A stretch of DNA of 64,000 nt from an uncultured Alteromonadaceae bacterium (GCA_947501935.1 CANMXU010000010.1:80637-144636); one strand, 5' to 3'. Counted from the stretch's first letter, positions 28,566 to 38,171 are shown. Notes: generated by a model not told the origin, from the letters alone. Numbers and translations are program-made.

Positions 28566-28613
28566 TAACTAATTAAGAAACTAATTAAGAAACTAATTAA
28601 GTAAATAATTAAG
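28566..28613. repeat. Four tandem 12-bp repeats after glpK
   Basis: Four units of the 12-mer AAACTAATTAAG (first and last units varied) run head to tail from 28566 to 28613, just before the terminator at 28632. No function is evident. Confidence 0.7.
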
Positions 28614-28631
28614 CAATGATTTAATTAATAA

Positions 28632-28660
28632 AAAAGCCCGAAGTAGACTTCGGGCTTTTG
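28632..28660. terminator. Bidirectional terminator between glpK and the first GH16 gene
   Basis: AAAAGCCCGAAGT (28632-28644) pairs with ACTTCGGGCTTTT (28647-28659), a 13-bp perfect stem. It has a T-run on one side and an A-run on the other, so it can serve both convergent genes. Confidence 0.85.
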
Positions 28661-28709
28661 CTTTATATACTTGTAGCGTTCTTTAGCTAATGTTATTAGC
28701 TAGTTTAAT

Positions 28710-30767
28710 TTATTCACCAGTAACTAGAATGTCATCAAGATAGCCTTTTTCATTATTCTTATTAGAGTTGGTAACAAAACGAATAACAATGCTGGTATTT
28801 TCTGCCGCAGCAGGCAGTACTTTTGAATATGTTGCATAAGGGGTGGTATTTAAGGTTTCTAAATCATACCAAGTGCTAGTGCCTTCTACTTTCCAACGTG
28901 CACGTAGGTTTTCAGTGCCAGATAAGTTAATCGCTTGTCGGGCATAGCTTAGGGTAATGTTACTGTAGCCAACGGTGCTGATCACTCGCTCAATAAAAGT
29001 TGATTTATTGATTCGTACGCCATAGCTATCGCTATATGATGAGGCCAAGTTAACAGTGGCACTGCCAGATACCGTCCATGCACTGGTATCGCCACTTTCA
29101 AAATTATCACTAAATAGTGTTGTTGGGCCAGTAGGTGCAGCATCTACGGTAATATTTAATGTCGCCGTGTCGGTGTCTGTGCCATCGCTTACTTCAACTG
29201 TCCAGCTGTCTGAACCAGCAGTAGTTGGCGTACCTGATAATGTGCCGTCTGAAGCAAGTGTTAACCAGCCTGCAGGAGAAGTTAAGCTATAAGTTAATTG
29301 ATCTTCTGGGTTTGCATCGGTTGCCGAACCATCTAATGTACCGTTATAGGCAACATCAACTGTGGCATTGCTTTTATTAATAGGGCTAACAGTAAATACT
29401 GGTGCGTCGTTACCTGCTGGTGCCGCGCTGTGTCTAATAAGTTCAAAGTTATCGACACGGGCATAACCTGCGCTGTCACCTTGAATAGCAACAAAAATAA
29501 CTTTACCAGCGTCAGCTGCTGTCGCGGTATAAACACCGTTTTGATCAACGGCTTCATAAACACCGTTTTGAGAAGAAAGGCCAGAGAAGCTTTCAACTAA
29601 ATCAGTACGTGTGCCGGTAAGGGTATCATCCGAAGTTGTAAAAAGGCTTACGCTAATTTCATCTGAAGCATCTACCCAGTTCCAGTCATCTTGCCAAACA
29701 TAGCTGATGTCAAAAACATCACCTTCAACCATAGCATAGCCAGTATTTAGCGCTGCGATACGTACTGATGTTGCTACTAAGTTTTGGCTACCATCATATG
29801 TTACATTGCTGTTAGTCGCGACAATAGTGTCTGCGCCGCCAAGGTTATACCAACCTGGAGTGTTTTTAAAAGTAATTGCACCGCCGGCTTCGGCATTGAA
29901 ATTGCCGTTCATTTTGTTGTCGCCAACCAGTACTAAGTCAGTCACAGGAACTGCTTGCCATGTACGAACATAATCAAATTTAGCGCTGGTTAAAAAGCCA
30001 ACTGGCTCGCTAGCGAACGTGCCAATATCACCAAAGCTAGCACCGTCAGACAACCATAAGTATTCAGCTACTTGTGGAACCCAAGTGCCTTCATATTGAG
30101 TTTTTAATACCCCGTCATAATAAATATTCATGACGTGTTCGTTCCATTCCATACCAAATACATGGTAGCCGCTATGAATACCAGGGGTATTATAAGACTT
30201 AGTATTTGCTTGATGATCAGCGCCGTAACCGTCGATATGCACTACCGCTTTAGTTGAGTCGGTAAACCATGCTGATTCAAAAATATCAACTTCAGCGCCA
30301 TCATTTGCGGTGCCATCAACATTGCTTTGGTTTTGACCTTGCAGCCAAAATGCAGTGTGTGTGTCTTTGGTGCTGTCAGCAATTTGAATTCTTGCTTCAA
30401 CATATCCATAGGTAGGTTCGTAAAGGTTAATTGAGCTCACAGAACCAGTGTGCATGGTGTTTGAGTCTTCTTTGGTTACCGCGAGTACTAAGTTACCTGC
30501 TCCGTCTAAAGAAACATTGGCAGGAGAGAACCACCAATCATCAATTCCGCGATCCCAGCGAGGTGAGCGAGTTTTAGTACTTTCATCCATTTGCCATTTA
30601 GTTAAATCTAGCGTGCTACCGTTAAATTCATCGGTAAACTCTAAGCTCCAACCTGTAGACTCTGATGCCGGTAGAACGCCAGCAGGGGTTTGTGGATCAA
30701 TTGTTGTGGCATTAGCTCCGTAGGCTAATAGAAGTGTTGTAATTGCAGATGACATTTGCTTTTTCAT
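28710..30767 (-). CDS. Secreted GH16 beta-glycanase, copy A
   Basis: The 685-aa protein has a short signal peptide (cleavage near YGANA-TT). A GH16 domain (about 30-270) follows with the catalytic motif EVDIFE (ExDxxE, nucleophile and acid/base Glu). A beta-sandwich, probably carbohydrate-binding, comes next (about 280-445), then a putative-Ig repeat (about 450-545, GWLTLASDGTLSGTP). The last ~130 residues form a C-terminal module (FSDNFESGDTSAWTVSG...). GH16 cleaves beta-1,3 or beta-1,4 bonds in laminarin, agar or carrageenan. The subfamily cannot be fixed by eye, but the GH81 gene nearby favours laminarin. It is paralogous over its full length to the gene at 33328. The leader carries AGAGGAAG before the ATG, as in the paralogue. 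Confidence 0.85.
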   Translation of the reverse strand: MKKQMSSAITTLLLAYGANATTIDPQTPAGVLPASESTGWSLEFTDEFNGSTLDLTKWQMDESTKTRSPRWDRGIDDWWFSPANVSLDGAGNLVLAVTKEDSNTMHTGSVSSINLYEPTYGYVEARIQIADSTKDTHTAFWLQGQNQSNVDGTANDGAEVDIFESAWFTDSTKAVVHIDGYGADHQANTKSYNTPGIHSGYHVFGMEWNEHVMNIYYDGVLKTQYEGTWVPQVAEYLWLSDGASFGDIGTFASEPVGFLTSAKFDYVRTWQAVPVTDLVLVGDNKMNGNFNAEAGGAITFKNTPGWYNLGGADTIVATNSNVTYDGSQNLVATSVRIAALNTGYAMVEGDVFDISYVWQDDWNWVDASDEISVSLFTTSDDTLTGTRTDLVESFSGLSSQNGVYEAVDQNGVYTATAADAGKVIFVAIQGDSAGYARVDNFELIRHSAAPAGNDAPVFTVSPINKSNATVDVAYNGTLDGSATDANPEDQLTYSLTSPAGWLTLASDGTLSGTPTTAGSDSWTVEVSDGTDTDTATLNITVDAAPTGPTTLFSDNFESGDTSAWTVSGSATVNLASSYSDSYGVRINKSTFIERVISTVGYSNITLSYARQAINLSGTENLRARWKVEGTSTWYDLETLNTTPYATYSKVLPAAAENTSIVIRFVTNSNKNNEKGYLDDILVTGE

Positions 30768-31712
30768 TGTGCTTCCTCTTATTGTCTCTCTATTTTAATT
30801 GGAGACGTTTTTTATAATGCGAAACAGGCCTTGCGGCGAAAAACAAATTGGGCGGTCTTTAGATGTGATTCCATGAACTGTGTAACTTGAAGAAGCAACG
30901 ATTAATTAACTCGCTGACTTTAGTTGAATTTCCATATCATAATTTGTTTATAGTTTTTCTTGTTTTTACATATTTATAATATTTATCTTTTATATTATTA
31001 GGTTTTTTTTTAGCCAGCGTCAATAAAATATTTTAAAAAGCATATCTTAAATACATACTTAGGTGAGGTTGTCACTTATTTTATTCTTTAAAATTAATAG
31101 ATTGCATATGAATAAAAAAATTAAATTTTTTGTGTTTTTGTAAACAAAGTGTAAGGAGTGCCTGTGGGGATTATTAATGGCAGGAGATAATGGCAGGAGA
31201 GAGTGTAATATTCTTATTGATTGTATATGTGTGCTAATAATGGTGTTGCTGAAACGATGATTTGAGTTCAGTGCGGTCAGTGTAAATCCTTAAATTTCAA
31301 TGGCTTGGTGTGAGTTGCTGATGGAGTTGTGTTTTTATGATACTTGCTCTGTTGTTGATACTTATACTGTTTGATAAAAGCTTTAATGACTTTCTTTCTA
31401 GTGATAGTGGCGTAAAAGGATAATTTCCAAGTTAAGGATTATGAAATATATTTTTTCTTGCTCAGCATAGGTAAATTTTTTTAAATTGTTGGTTGCTGCT
31501 GATATCATCATTCCCCTAGTTGCGTGTACTGCTAAAACTCTTCATGTTTTCTTAGTGAAACACTCTTTGATAGATATTTTCGAAACTTGTTTAAAGTAAT
31601 GAAGCTAAGTGTTGTTTACGGTTGTTTTCGTTGTTAGTTGTAACGGATTGAATTACAATTGTCTTTAATCATGATTAAGCTTAATTTATAGCAAAAAGGG
31701 TTGTAGAAAATA
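30768..31712. other. 945-bp non-coding region between GH16-A and the serpin gene
   Basis: No gene is seen in either strand. The first ~200 bp next to the GH16 gene resemble the region upstream of the second GH16 gene, including matching leader sequence and a block at 30926-30958. The remainder is AT-rich without clear hairpins. It holds the promoters of both divergent genes. Confidence 0.5.
30926..30958 (-). promoter_or_regulatory. Upstream block shared by both GH16 genes
   Basis: The block (core AATTTCCATATCATA, then TTTGTTTAT) aligns with AAATTCCATTTCGTA...TTTGTGATT at 35549-35581. Both blocks lie about 160 bp from the respective GH16 start codon. Conserved sequence at conserved distance suggests a promoter or operator, or simply common descent of a duplicated gene. 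Confidence 0.4.
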
Positions 31713-33161
31713 ATGAAAAGGATTTTACTTGGCTTGGTATTAAGCCAGTGTTTAATGGCTTGTGGAGGTGGTGAGTCAACTACTGATTCAGTTAACGATG
31801 CCGATGTACGACCAACGGAAAATCAAGTAGAACAAGCGCAAGGTTTTAATTTAAACACCACCCAAATACGTAATGCGTCATCAGCAAACCCGCAAGAATT
31901 GCAAGCTTGGGTTGACTTATTAAATGAACGCGCCTTTGTTAGCACTAGTCATAAAAGTAACTTTATTGATTACCCTTATACACGAATGTCGATGTTAGCT
32001 GCGCTTTCATTAGGTGCTACTTCAGGTACAGCAACGGGGATTATTGATGAGTTAACGCTCGATGATACTCTTTTTGATAGTGGCGCTGATAATAGTTCAA
32101 GTAATGATATAACCTTATTTTATTCAGCCTTTAATAGCTTAGATCAACAGCTAACTAGTGAGGCAGTGCCAACTCCATCTAATTCTATCCCTTTTGTTTC
32201 TACACCGTCTTTTACATCGGCTAACAGTTATTGGGGTCAAGAAGACTACGCCTTTTCAAGAGACTTTGTTGATGACAGTATTGGCTATTTCGGTGCTGAA
32301 CTACACTCAGTAAATTTTAGTGATGATAACAGCGTAATCGAAGCTGAAATTGAGCAATGGTTGATTGATAACAGTGATTATAGCCATGAAGGTACCATGC
32401 CTGAGGTTTATTTAAATGATGATGGTATTTTACTCGTAGGCCATGCTAATCGTTTTACTTCCGCTTGGTTAAGCCCTTTTGATAGTGCAAATGATGAACT
32501 AACTGAATTTGCTTTATTTGATGATGAAACCATTGAGGTAATGATGATGCGCGGCTTGGTTGATGCGCAATATTATTCAGAAGGTGATACCACTATTTTA
32601 GAATTGCCCTTTGTTGATGATAACTGGGCGCTGTATTTAGTTACCAGTACAGATATTGATAATTATGATAGCTTTATGGATGAGCTTACTATTGATGAGC
32701 TAAATTCATTAAAGTCAAAAATGAGCTTAACCAGTTTAGACTTAACCCTACCGCCATTTTTTATCGAAGGCAGCAGCTCTTTATCTTCGGTAAGTAATAT
32801 TAATAATAAAGACACGGCTGATTTTTCTGCAATTAACCAGCAGCTGCTAGATAATTTATATGTTACCAGTGCTTATTCAGCGCATAACTTAAGCTTTAAT
32901 CATAATGGTTTACAATTAAGTGCTTACGGGCAAAGTGAGTTTGAACATAAACCAGAGCCTGTTGCTCAGTCTAATAATTCATCAACAAGTTACAGTGTCA
33001 CTACTTCATGGTCGTGTTCAGATTGTTCTAGCAATAGTAAGCCTGAGCCTCCTGAAATCATCGTATCTAGCTTTAACAGCCCGTTTAAATATTTTCTTTA
33101 TCATAAACAGAGCGAGCTGATTTTACTTAGCGGTAATGTGAGTAAGCCAGAAACTGAATAA
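31713..33161 (+). CDS. Divergent serpin-family lipoprotein
   Basis: The 482-aa protein begins with a lipoprotein signal (LMAC, Cys 17). The body follows the serpin pattern. YTRMSMLAALSLGATSGTA corresponds to the SPYSI..LAM..GA.G.T start. SANSYWGQEDYAFSRDFV..SIGYFGAELHSVNFSDD corresponds to the N.LW....Y...F......Y.AE...VDF block. Then come VEVMMMRGL-like and ILELPFVDDNWALYLV. The end PFKYFLYHKQSELILLSGNVSKP matches the serpin signature PF.F.I.....ILF.G....P. The reactive-centre loop region carries extra Ser/Asn-rich sequence, including a CSDC motif. Serpins trap serine or cysteine proteases; the target here is unknown, and inhibitory ability is unproven. It lies between the two GH16 genes, on the opposite strand, and may shield secreted enzymes. 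Confidence 0.75.
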   Translation: MKRILLGLVLSQCLMACGGGESTTDSVNDADVRPTENQVEQAQGFNLNTTQIRNASSANPQELQAWVDLLNERAFVSTSHKSNFIDYPYTRMSMLAALSLGATSGTATGIIDELTLDDTLFDSGADNSSSNDITLFYSAFNSLDQQLTSEAVPTPSNSIPFVSTPSFTSANSYWGQEDYAFSRDFVDDSIGYFGAELHSVNFSDDNSVIEAEIEQWLIDNSDYSHEGTMPEVYLNDDGILLVGHANRFTSAWLSPFDSANDELTEFALFDDETIEVMMMRGLVDAQYYSEGDTTILELPFVDDNWALYLVTSTDIDNYDSFMDELTIDELNSLKSKMSLTSLDLTLPPFFIEGSSSLSSVSNINNKDTADFSAINQQLLDNLYVTSAYSAHNLSFNHNGLQLSAYGQSEFEHKPEPVAQSNNSSTSYSVTTSWSCSDCSSNSKPEPPEIIVSSFNSPFKYFLYHKQSELILLSGNVSKPETE

Positions 33162-33259
33162 GCGTTAAGTGCTTAGCAATATGCAATGAGCAATAAGTGG
33201 GTAAGCGAGAAAGATAAGTCTTAAGAATAAGTGCAAAGTACGAACAGCGAGTGAAATAA

Positions 33260-33287
33260 AAAAGCCGAAACGTGTGTTTCGGCTTTT
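33260..33287. terminator. Bidirectional terminator between serpin and GH16-B
   Basis: AAAAGCCGAAAC (33260-33271) pairs with GTTTCGGCTTTT (33276-33287), a 12-bp perfect stem with A- and T-runs outside, between two convergent stop codons. Confidence 0.85.
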
Positions 33288-33327
33288 GCTTTTTGTGCTT
33301 GCTTGTTCTTGTGATAGCTTGCTTTAC

Positions 33328-35388
33328 TTATTCACCTTTAACCACGATGTTATCTAAATATGCTTTTTCTTTGTTTCTATTCGTATTAATCACAAAGCGT
33401 AAGACGATATTGGTATTGTCTGCTAATGCTGGAAGTTCTTTAATAACTGTTGCATAAGGGGTGGTATAAACTGTTTCTAAAGTGTGCCAAGCGTCAGTGC
33501 CTTGCACTTTCCAGCGAACGCGTAAGCTTTCTTTACCGTTAAGTTTTTGAGCTTCACGTGCATAACTTAAGGTGATGTTGCTATAGCCTTCAGTGCTAAT
33601 GAAACGGTCGATAATGGTTTCATGTTTAAGTCTTAAACCGTATTTACCATCAAATGATGAATGACGATTAACTAGTACTTTACCTGAAACAATCCAAGCA
33701 CTAGCATCACCGGTTTCAAAGTCATCACTAAATAATACTGTAGGTATAATTGGCTCAGGTTCTACGGCGGTAATGTTTAATTGTTCGGTGGTGGTATCCA
33801 TGCCGTCAGTTACAGCAATGGTCCAGCTTTGTGGGCCTATTTCTGTAGGCGTACCAGAGAGTGTGCCGTCAGAAGCAACTGTTAGCCATGTCGGTGCTGA
33901 TTCTAAGCTGTAGGTTAATAAGTCGCCGTCTGCATCGGTTGCTGCGTTAGCAATAGTGCCGCTGTATTCTTCACCAATAATGGCGTCAGCACGGTTGATT
34001 GGTGTTTCATTAATTACCGGAGCATTGTTAGGCGGTATAGCGCTGTGTCTGACTAATTCAAAATTATCAAAACGAGCAAAACCGGTATTGGTACTGGTTA
34101 TGGCAACAAATACAACCTTGCCAGCATCTTCAGCTGTGGCAGTATAAATAGCGTCGTGATCAACACTTTCATAACTGTCGTTAATGCTAGAAAGCTCTGA
34201 TAAATCTGTTACTAAATTAGTGCGTGTGCCAGCTAAGGTATTATCGGAAGTTACGAATAAGCTAATACTGACTTTATCGAGACCATCTTTCCAGTTCCAG
34301 TTATCAGCCCAGTCGTAACTGATATCAAAGCTGTCACCTTCAACCATTTCATAACCGCTGTTTAAGCCGGCAATACGAGTTGAGGTCACCATAAGGTTTT
34401 GTGTGCCGTCAACGGCAACATTGGCTTTTGTTGCAACTTGGTATTGATCGCCTGCTAAGTTGGTCCAACCTGGGGTTTTATCATAAGTGACGCTTGCGCC
34501 AGCTTCCGAGTTGAAGTTACCGTTCATTTTATTCGCGCCAACAATAACACGACTCATAGCATTTGATTGTTGCCAAACACGTACATAATCAAACTTTGCG
34601 CTGGTAAGTAAACCCAACGGTTCACTAGCAAATGTGCCTATATCACCAAAGCTTGCACCGTCAGATAACCATAAAAATTCAGCAACTTGTGGTACCCAAA
34701 TACCTTCATATTGAGTTTTTAATAGGCCGTCGTAGTAAATACTCATTACATGCTCATTCCATTCAACGCCAAAGGTGTGGTAGCCGCTGTGCATGCCTGG
34801 AGCTTTATAACCCTTGGTACTGGCCTGGTGATCTGCGCCATAACCGTCAATATGAACCACTGCTTTAGTAGTGTCGCTAAACCATGCTGATTCAAAAATA
34901 TCGACTTCAGCGCCATCGTTGGCTGTGCCATCTACATTACTTTGGTTCTGGCTTTGTAGCCAAAATGCGGTGTGAGTATCTTTGGTACTATCGGCAATTT
35001 GTACTCTAGCTTCAAAATAACCATAAGTGGGCTCATAAAGGTTGATTGAACTAACAGAGCCGGTGCGCATAGTGTTGTGATCTTCTTTAGTCACCGCAAG
35101 TACTAAGTTACCTGCACCGTCTAACGATACGTTGTCAGGGGTAAACCACCAGTCGGCAATGCCGCGATCCCATCGAGGAGAGCGTGTTTTTGTGCTCTCA
35201 TCTTTTTGCCATTTAGTTAAGTCTAAATTGGAACCATTAAATTCATCACTAAAGCTTAACGACCAGCTACTATCACCTGTGGCCGGTAAGGCATCGCTAG
35301 GTGTTTGACTATCTACTGTTGTTGCATAAACGGCAGTACTTCCACAGGTCATCATTAATGACGCCATTGCACATGACATTTTGTTCAT
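33328..35388 (-). CDS. Secreted GH16 beta-glycanase, copy B
   Basis: The 686-aa protein shares with the copy at 28710 the same order: signal peptide (about 1-22), GH16 domain with EVDIFE and the RSPRWDRGI.DWWF block, a beta-sandwich, a putative-Ig repeat (WLTVASDGTLSGTP) and a C-terminal module ending KAYLDNIVVKGE. The GH16 domain is much more alike between copies than the linkers, as expected from an older duplication. The leader has AGAGGAAG before the ATG. Substrate uncertainty is the same as for copy A; the two may differ in chain-length preference (inference). Confidence 0.85.
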   Translation of the reverse strand: MNKMSCAMASLMMTCGSTAVYATTVDSQTPSDALPATGDSSWSLSFSDEFNGSNLDLTKWQKDESTKTRSPRWDRGIADWWFTPDNVSLDGAGNLVLAVTKEDHNTMRTGSVSSINLYEPTYGYFEARVQIADSTKDTHTAFWLQSQNQSNVDGTANDGAEVDIFESAWFSDTTKAVVHIDGYGADHQASTKGYKAPGMHSGYHTFGVEWNEHVMSIYYDGLLKTQYEGIWVPQVAEFLWLSDGASFGDIGTFASEPLGLLTSAKFDYVRVWQQSNAMSRVIVGANKMNGNFNSEAGASVTYDKTPGWTNLAGDQYQVATKANVAVDGTQNLMVTSTRIAGLNSGYEMVEGDSFDISYDWADNWNWKDGLDKVSISLFVTSDNTLAGTRTNLVTDLSELSSINDSYESVDHDAIYTATAEDAGKVVFVAITSTNTGFARFDNFELVRHSAIPPNNAPVINETPINRADAIIGEEYSGTIANAATDADGDLLTYSLESAPTWLTVASDGTLSGTPTEIGPQSWTIAVTDGMDTTTEQLNITAVEPEPIIPTVLFSDDFETGDASAWIVSGKVLVNRHSSFDGKYGLRLKHETIIDRFISTEGYSNITLSYAREAQKLNGKESLRVRWKVQGTDAWHTLETVYTTPYATVIKELPALADNTNIVLRFVINTNRNKEKAYLDNIVVKGE

Positions 35389-35950
35389 ATTGCTTCCTCT
35401 TGAGTGTCTCTCTTTTGTATTTTTAATAACGTTTATTAAGAGATTTTTTAGCTAAAATTTTGTTTCATTGATGGAAAACAAACTGTAAGTCTTTGGTGAG
35501 GTCCGTGATCTTTAAAGTTTCATGAATGTTCAGTTCATGATTTTTAAATAAATTCCATTTCGTAGTTTGTGATTATTATTTGTATTACTTTACGTATATA
35601 TATTATTTAATGTAACTGTTTGTAAGGGTTTTTACGTGCGGGGTCAACAAAGATTTTGTAACCAAGCGCATTGAAAAAAAGCGTATTCAATGTGTTGAGC
35701 AAAGTGGAGATTACTTTTATCTTGTGTTTCAGTGAATTATATTTGTGTGTTAGCTCGTGCATAAAAATGAAATCATTCATTAATTTTTGCCATTATTGAA
35801 AGGAAAAGTTTGTAATTTCATTGCTGAGCTTTCATTACTCATTTTTTAAACGGAGTTGCTAATTATTTATTGTTTAATCTTATTCTGCTGTGTATTGTTT
35901 GTGCGCAATAAAAATAATTATAAATTTTAGACATCTACAAGGAAATTCAA
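35389..35950. other. 562-bp non-coding region upstream of GH16-B
   Basis: The first ~200 bp resemble the region upstream of the first GH16 gene, with a matching block at 35549-35581 about 160 bp from the start codon. The rest is AT-rich. No gene is seen. It presumably carries promoters for both divergent genes. Confidence 0.5.
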
Positions 35951-36901
35951 GTGATAAAAACAACAACTAAACTATTATTAACTTCAGCGGTATTTTTACT
36001 TATTCAAGGCTGTGCGCCTAAGGGGTATATCGTGAAAGCCCCTGTTACTTCTAATGTAAATTATGAGCTGGCAACTTCGTTGGCTGGGAAAAACATTGCT
36101 CTTACTGATCTTCGTGAAGATACGGATAAAAAATTCAGTACGGGCATATTAAATGCTGAACTATATACAGCGAAAGATAACGCACTTGACCCGATTAATT
36201 ATTTAAAGCAAAACACCGAACTTGAACTGTTAAGCCGAGGTATTCCCGTATCATTAGATAATGGCGACGCTTTAAATGTTGATATTAATAGTGTATTTAT
36301 GAAAAATCATCGTGTTAGTGGCTTTTCTCCTTTTGTGACATTTACCATGTTAAGTGCTGATGTTATGGTCGCTGATAAAAAAGAGCCTATAGCTGTTTTT
36401 ATTCGCCGTGGCAAGGTACCGGTATGGAGTTTTGATGAAATCATTGAGCCGACATTAAATGAACCATTATCACTTTTAGTGAAGGAATTTGCGGCTAAAA
36501 TTAACTCAACGGTTTATAAGCAACAAATCTCTGACGAATCAGTGGTTAAATTAAGTAATAAAATTAAAGCTGGTGGTGATTACCTTGATGTTTATCAGCT
36601 AGGTTTTGGTAATAACCCATCTGCGATTGAATACTTGAAAGAGTTAACCGAGTCTACTGACGAGTACATTCGTCAAGCAGCTATTTCTTCACTGGGTATT
36701 TTAAAAGCGGAAGGTGAATTTGAATACTTGAAGTCACTATATCAAACAGGAAAGTCTTGGTCTGATAGAGCGATGGCTTTAAAAGCGATTGGAGATCTTC
36801 GTACTGAATCAGGCATTGCATTTTTAAGAGAAGAGCAAAAAAGCTTTATTGATGATAAGAAAAAGTTTTGGGTGAATGATTTAGTGAATTTATATTTATA
36901 A
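35951..36901 (+). CDS. Lipoprotein with HEAT-like C-terminal repeats
   Basis: The 316-aa product has a lipoprotein signal (IQGC, Cys 21). It then has a mixed domain of about 170 residues that resembles YajG-like lipoproteins only loosely (ALTDLREDTDKKFSTGIL). Two or three HEAT-type helical repeats come last (about 220-316; EYIRQAAISSLGILKAEGEFEYLKSLYQ). A role in protein binding at the outer membrane is plausible but unproven. The start is GTG at 35951 with AAGGAAA upstream. The next gene is convergent, with a terminator between. Confidence 0.65.
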   Translation: MIKTTTKLLLTSAVFLLIQGCAPKGYIVKAPVTSNVNYELATSLAGKNIALTDLREDTDKKFSTGILNAELYTAKDNALDPINYLKQNTELELLSRGIPVSLDNGDALNVDINSVFMKNHRVSGFSPFVTFTMLSADVMVADKKEPIAVFIRRGKVPVWSFDEIIEPTLNEPLSLLVKEFAAKINSTVYKQQISDESVVKLSNKIKAGGDYLDVYQLGFGNNPSAIEYLKELTESTDEYIRQAAISSLGILKAEGEFEYLKSLYQTGKSWSDRAMALKAIGDLRTESGIAFLREEQKSFIDDKKKFWVNDLVNLYL

Positions 36902-36925
36902 GTTTACGCTATTAAAAACCGATAA

Positions 36926-36956
36926 AATAAGGAGTAGTGCATTACTACTCCTTATT
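36926..36956. terminator. Bidirectional terminator
   Basis: AATAAGGAGTAGT (36926-36938) pairs perfectly with ACTACTCCTTATT (36944-36956) between two convergent genes. Confidence 0.8.
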
Positions 36957-36987
36957 AATTTAAAGCTATTAGTTACACAAATAATTT

Positions 36988-37836
36988 TTATTTTGTCAGC
37001 CCACTCAATTGCCAATACTGGTTAATAACTTCAGCTCTAATTAATGGAAGATAGCTCCAGAAGTTATCGATACTTTCTTTGTTACGCATGTAGTATTTCT
37101 TATTGAATGGAATATATAAGTTTTCTTTTGCCACCACTATATCTGTCATCAATATTTCATTTTCTAAATGATGGCTGTAGATGTGGTCAATGCCGATGAT
37201 GCTTTCTACAACATAACCGTCAAGCTTTCCTTGGGCAACAGCTTGCATGCCTTCAGTAATTTGATATTCAAATACCGAGTTTAGTTTGTGTTGTTTTATT
37301 AATTGGTTAACAACGTAACCTGTCGGAGCACTTAAGCCATAATGCTTTTGTTGCTTATAAGCTTTAATATTAAGCCTTTGTTGTTCATCACTTAATAATG
37401 CCAAGGTTTGTGGCTGTGAAAATACACTGCCTTTTTTTACAAAAAGTTTATATTGCCCGCTAATGAGGATGTTTTCTTCATTTTTAGGGAAGCTAAAAGC
37501 TAGCATTCTATCTGGAGTTTTTATCATGGAAAACAGTGCTTGTGCGCTATTATTTCTCACCATTTGCTGACATCGTAGCCACGGCCTGCGGATAAAGTTA
37601 ATGGTTAAATTTGCTTTTATTGCTGCTTTAGTAATTATCTCGATAAACAGACCTTGGTGGCGAGTATTGTGTGCTTGGCTTTGATAGGAGTATGGGAAGT
37701 TGTCTTGTTCTTCGTAACAAATGCTAATCGCGTTAGCTAGATTTGGTAAAACCAATAAGGTGATGGCAAGCGAAGTCTTAAATGATTTTTTCGCTAATTT
37801 CACGGTGAATATTTTAGGTTGGAATGTTGGTATCAT
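36988..37836 (-). CDS. Periplasmic substrate-binding protein (amino-acid-binding fold)
   Basis: The 282-aa protein has a signal peptide (hydrophobic residues about 20-36, ending LANA). A type-II periplasmic binding fold follows: ISICYEEQDNFPYSY, LFIEIITKAAIKANLTINFIRRPWLRC, then YGLSAPTGYVVNQLI and GKLDGYVVE. This is the solute-binding (SBP_bac_3) group common in Shewanella and Alteromonadales without transporter genes beside them. No permease is adjacent, so it may act as a sensor or work with a distant transporter. The ligand is unknown. Confidence 0.7.
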   Translation of the reverse strand: MIPTFQPKIFTVKLAKKSFKTSLAITLLVLPNLANAISICYEEQDNFPYSYQSQAHNTRHQGLFIEIITKAAIKANLTINFIRRPWLRCQQMVRNNSAQALFSMIKTPDRMLAFSFPKNEENILISGQYKLFVKKGSVFSQPQTLALLSDEQQRLNIKAYKQQKHYGLSAPTGYVVNQLIKQHKLNSVFEYQITEGMQAVAQGKLDGYVVESIIGIDHIYSHHLENEILMTDIVVAKENLYIPFNKKYYMRNKESIDNFWSYLPLIRAEVINQYWQLSGLTK

Positions 37837-37975
37837 ATTCGTTCAACAAGCCTGATGATGTGAATATGCTTTTTATTATAGACCTATTTGTTAAAAATAA
37901 TGGTTACTCAGTACATTTGAAATAGGTTAGCTTATTACTTTTAAAGGGCGTTCAAACCTAAAAGCAGTAAAATGC

Positions 37976-38005
37976 AAAAAGCCGAAACAGATGTTTCGGC
38001 TTTTT
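37976..38005. terminator. Terminator beside the 52-aa gene
   Basis: AAAAAGCCGAAACA (37976-37989) pairs with TGTTTCGGCTTTTT (37992-38005), a 14-bp perfect stem. It lies 8 bp beyond the stop codon of the small minus-strand gene at 38013, so it should end that transcript. Confidence 0.85.
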
Positions 38006-38012
38006 AATGGCG

Positions 38013-38171
38013 CTACTCGTAAGGGCGGTCGAGCCATGCCAGTTGAAGTTTTAAATCTTCTATTTCTTTATTGGCGTCGGTGAGTTGTTGCTGAACACTT
38101 TCACATTGATCTGGTTGAGCATGTTCATCTTTGTTGTTCATTAAATAAGTTTGTTTGTCTTCGTGAGCCAT
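38013..38171 (-). CDS. Small protein of 52 aa, coiled-coil-like, SlyX-reminiscent
   Basis: The frame starts at ATG 38171 with AGGAGA at ideal spacing and encodes 52 residues (MAHEDKQTYLM..., then ESVQQQLTDANKEIEDLKLQ, then LAWLDRPYE). The middle is a heptad-like, charged helix. Start signal, size and an immediate strong terminator all argue for a real gene. The helix recalls SlyX and similar short coiled coils, but no family is claimed. It would be missed by length-based gene finding. Confidence 0.65.
   Translation of the reverse strand: MAHEDKQTYLMNNKDEHAQPDQCESVQQQLTDANKEIEDLKLQLAWLDRPYE

Noticed and set aside
28566..28613. CRISPR-like array
   Set aside because: The units are 12 bp and contiguous, with no spacers; it is a simple tandem repeat.
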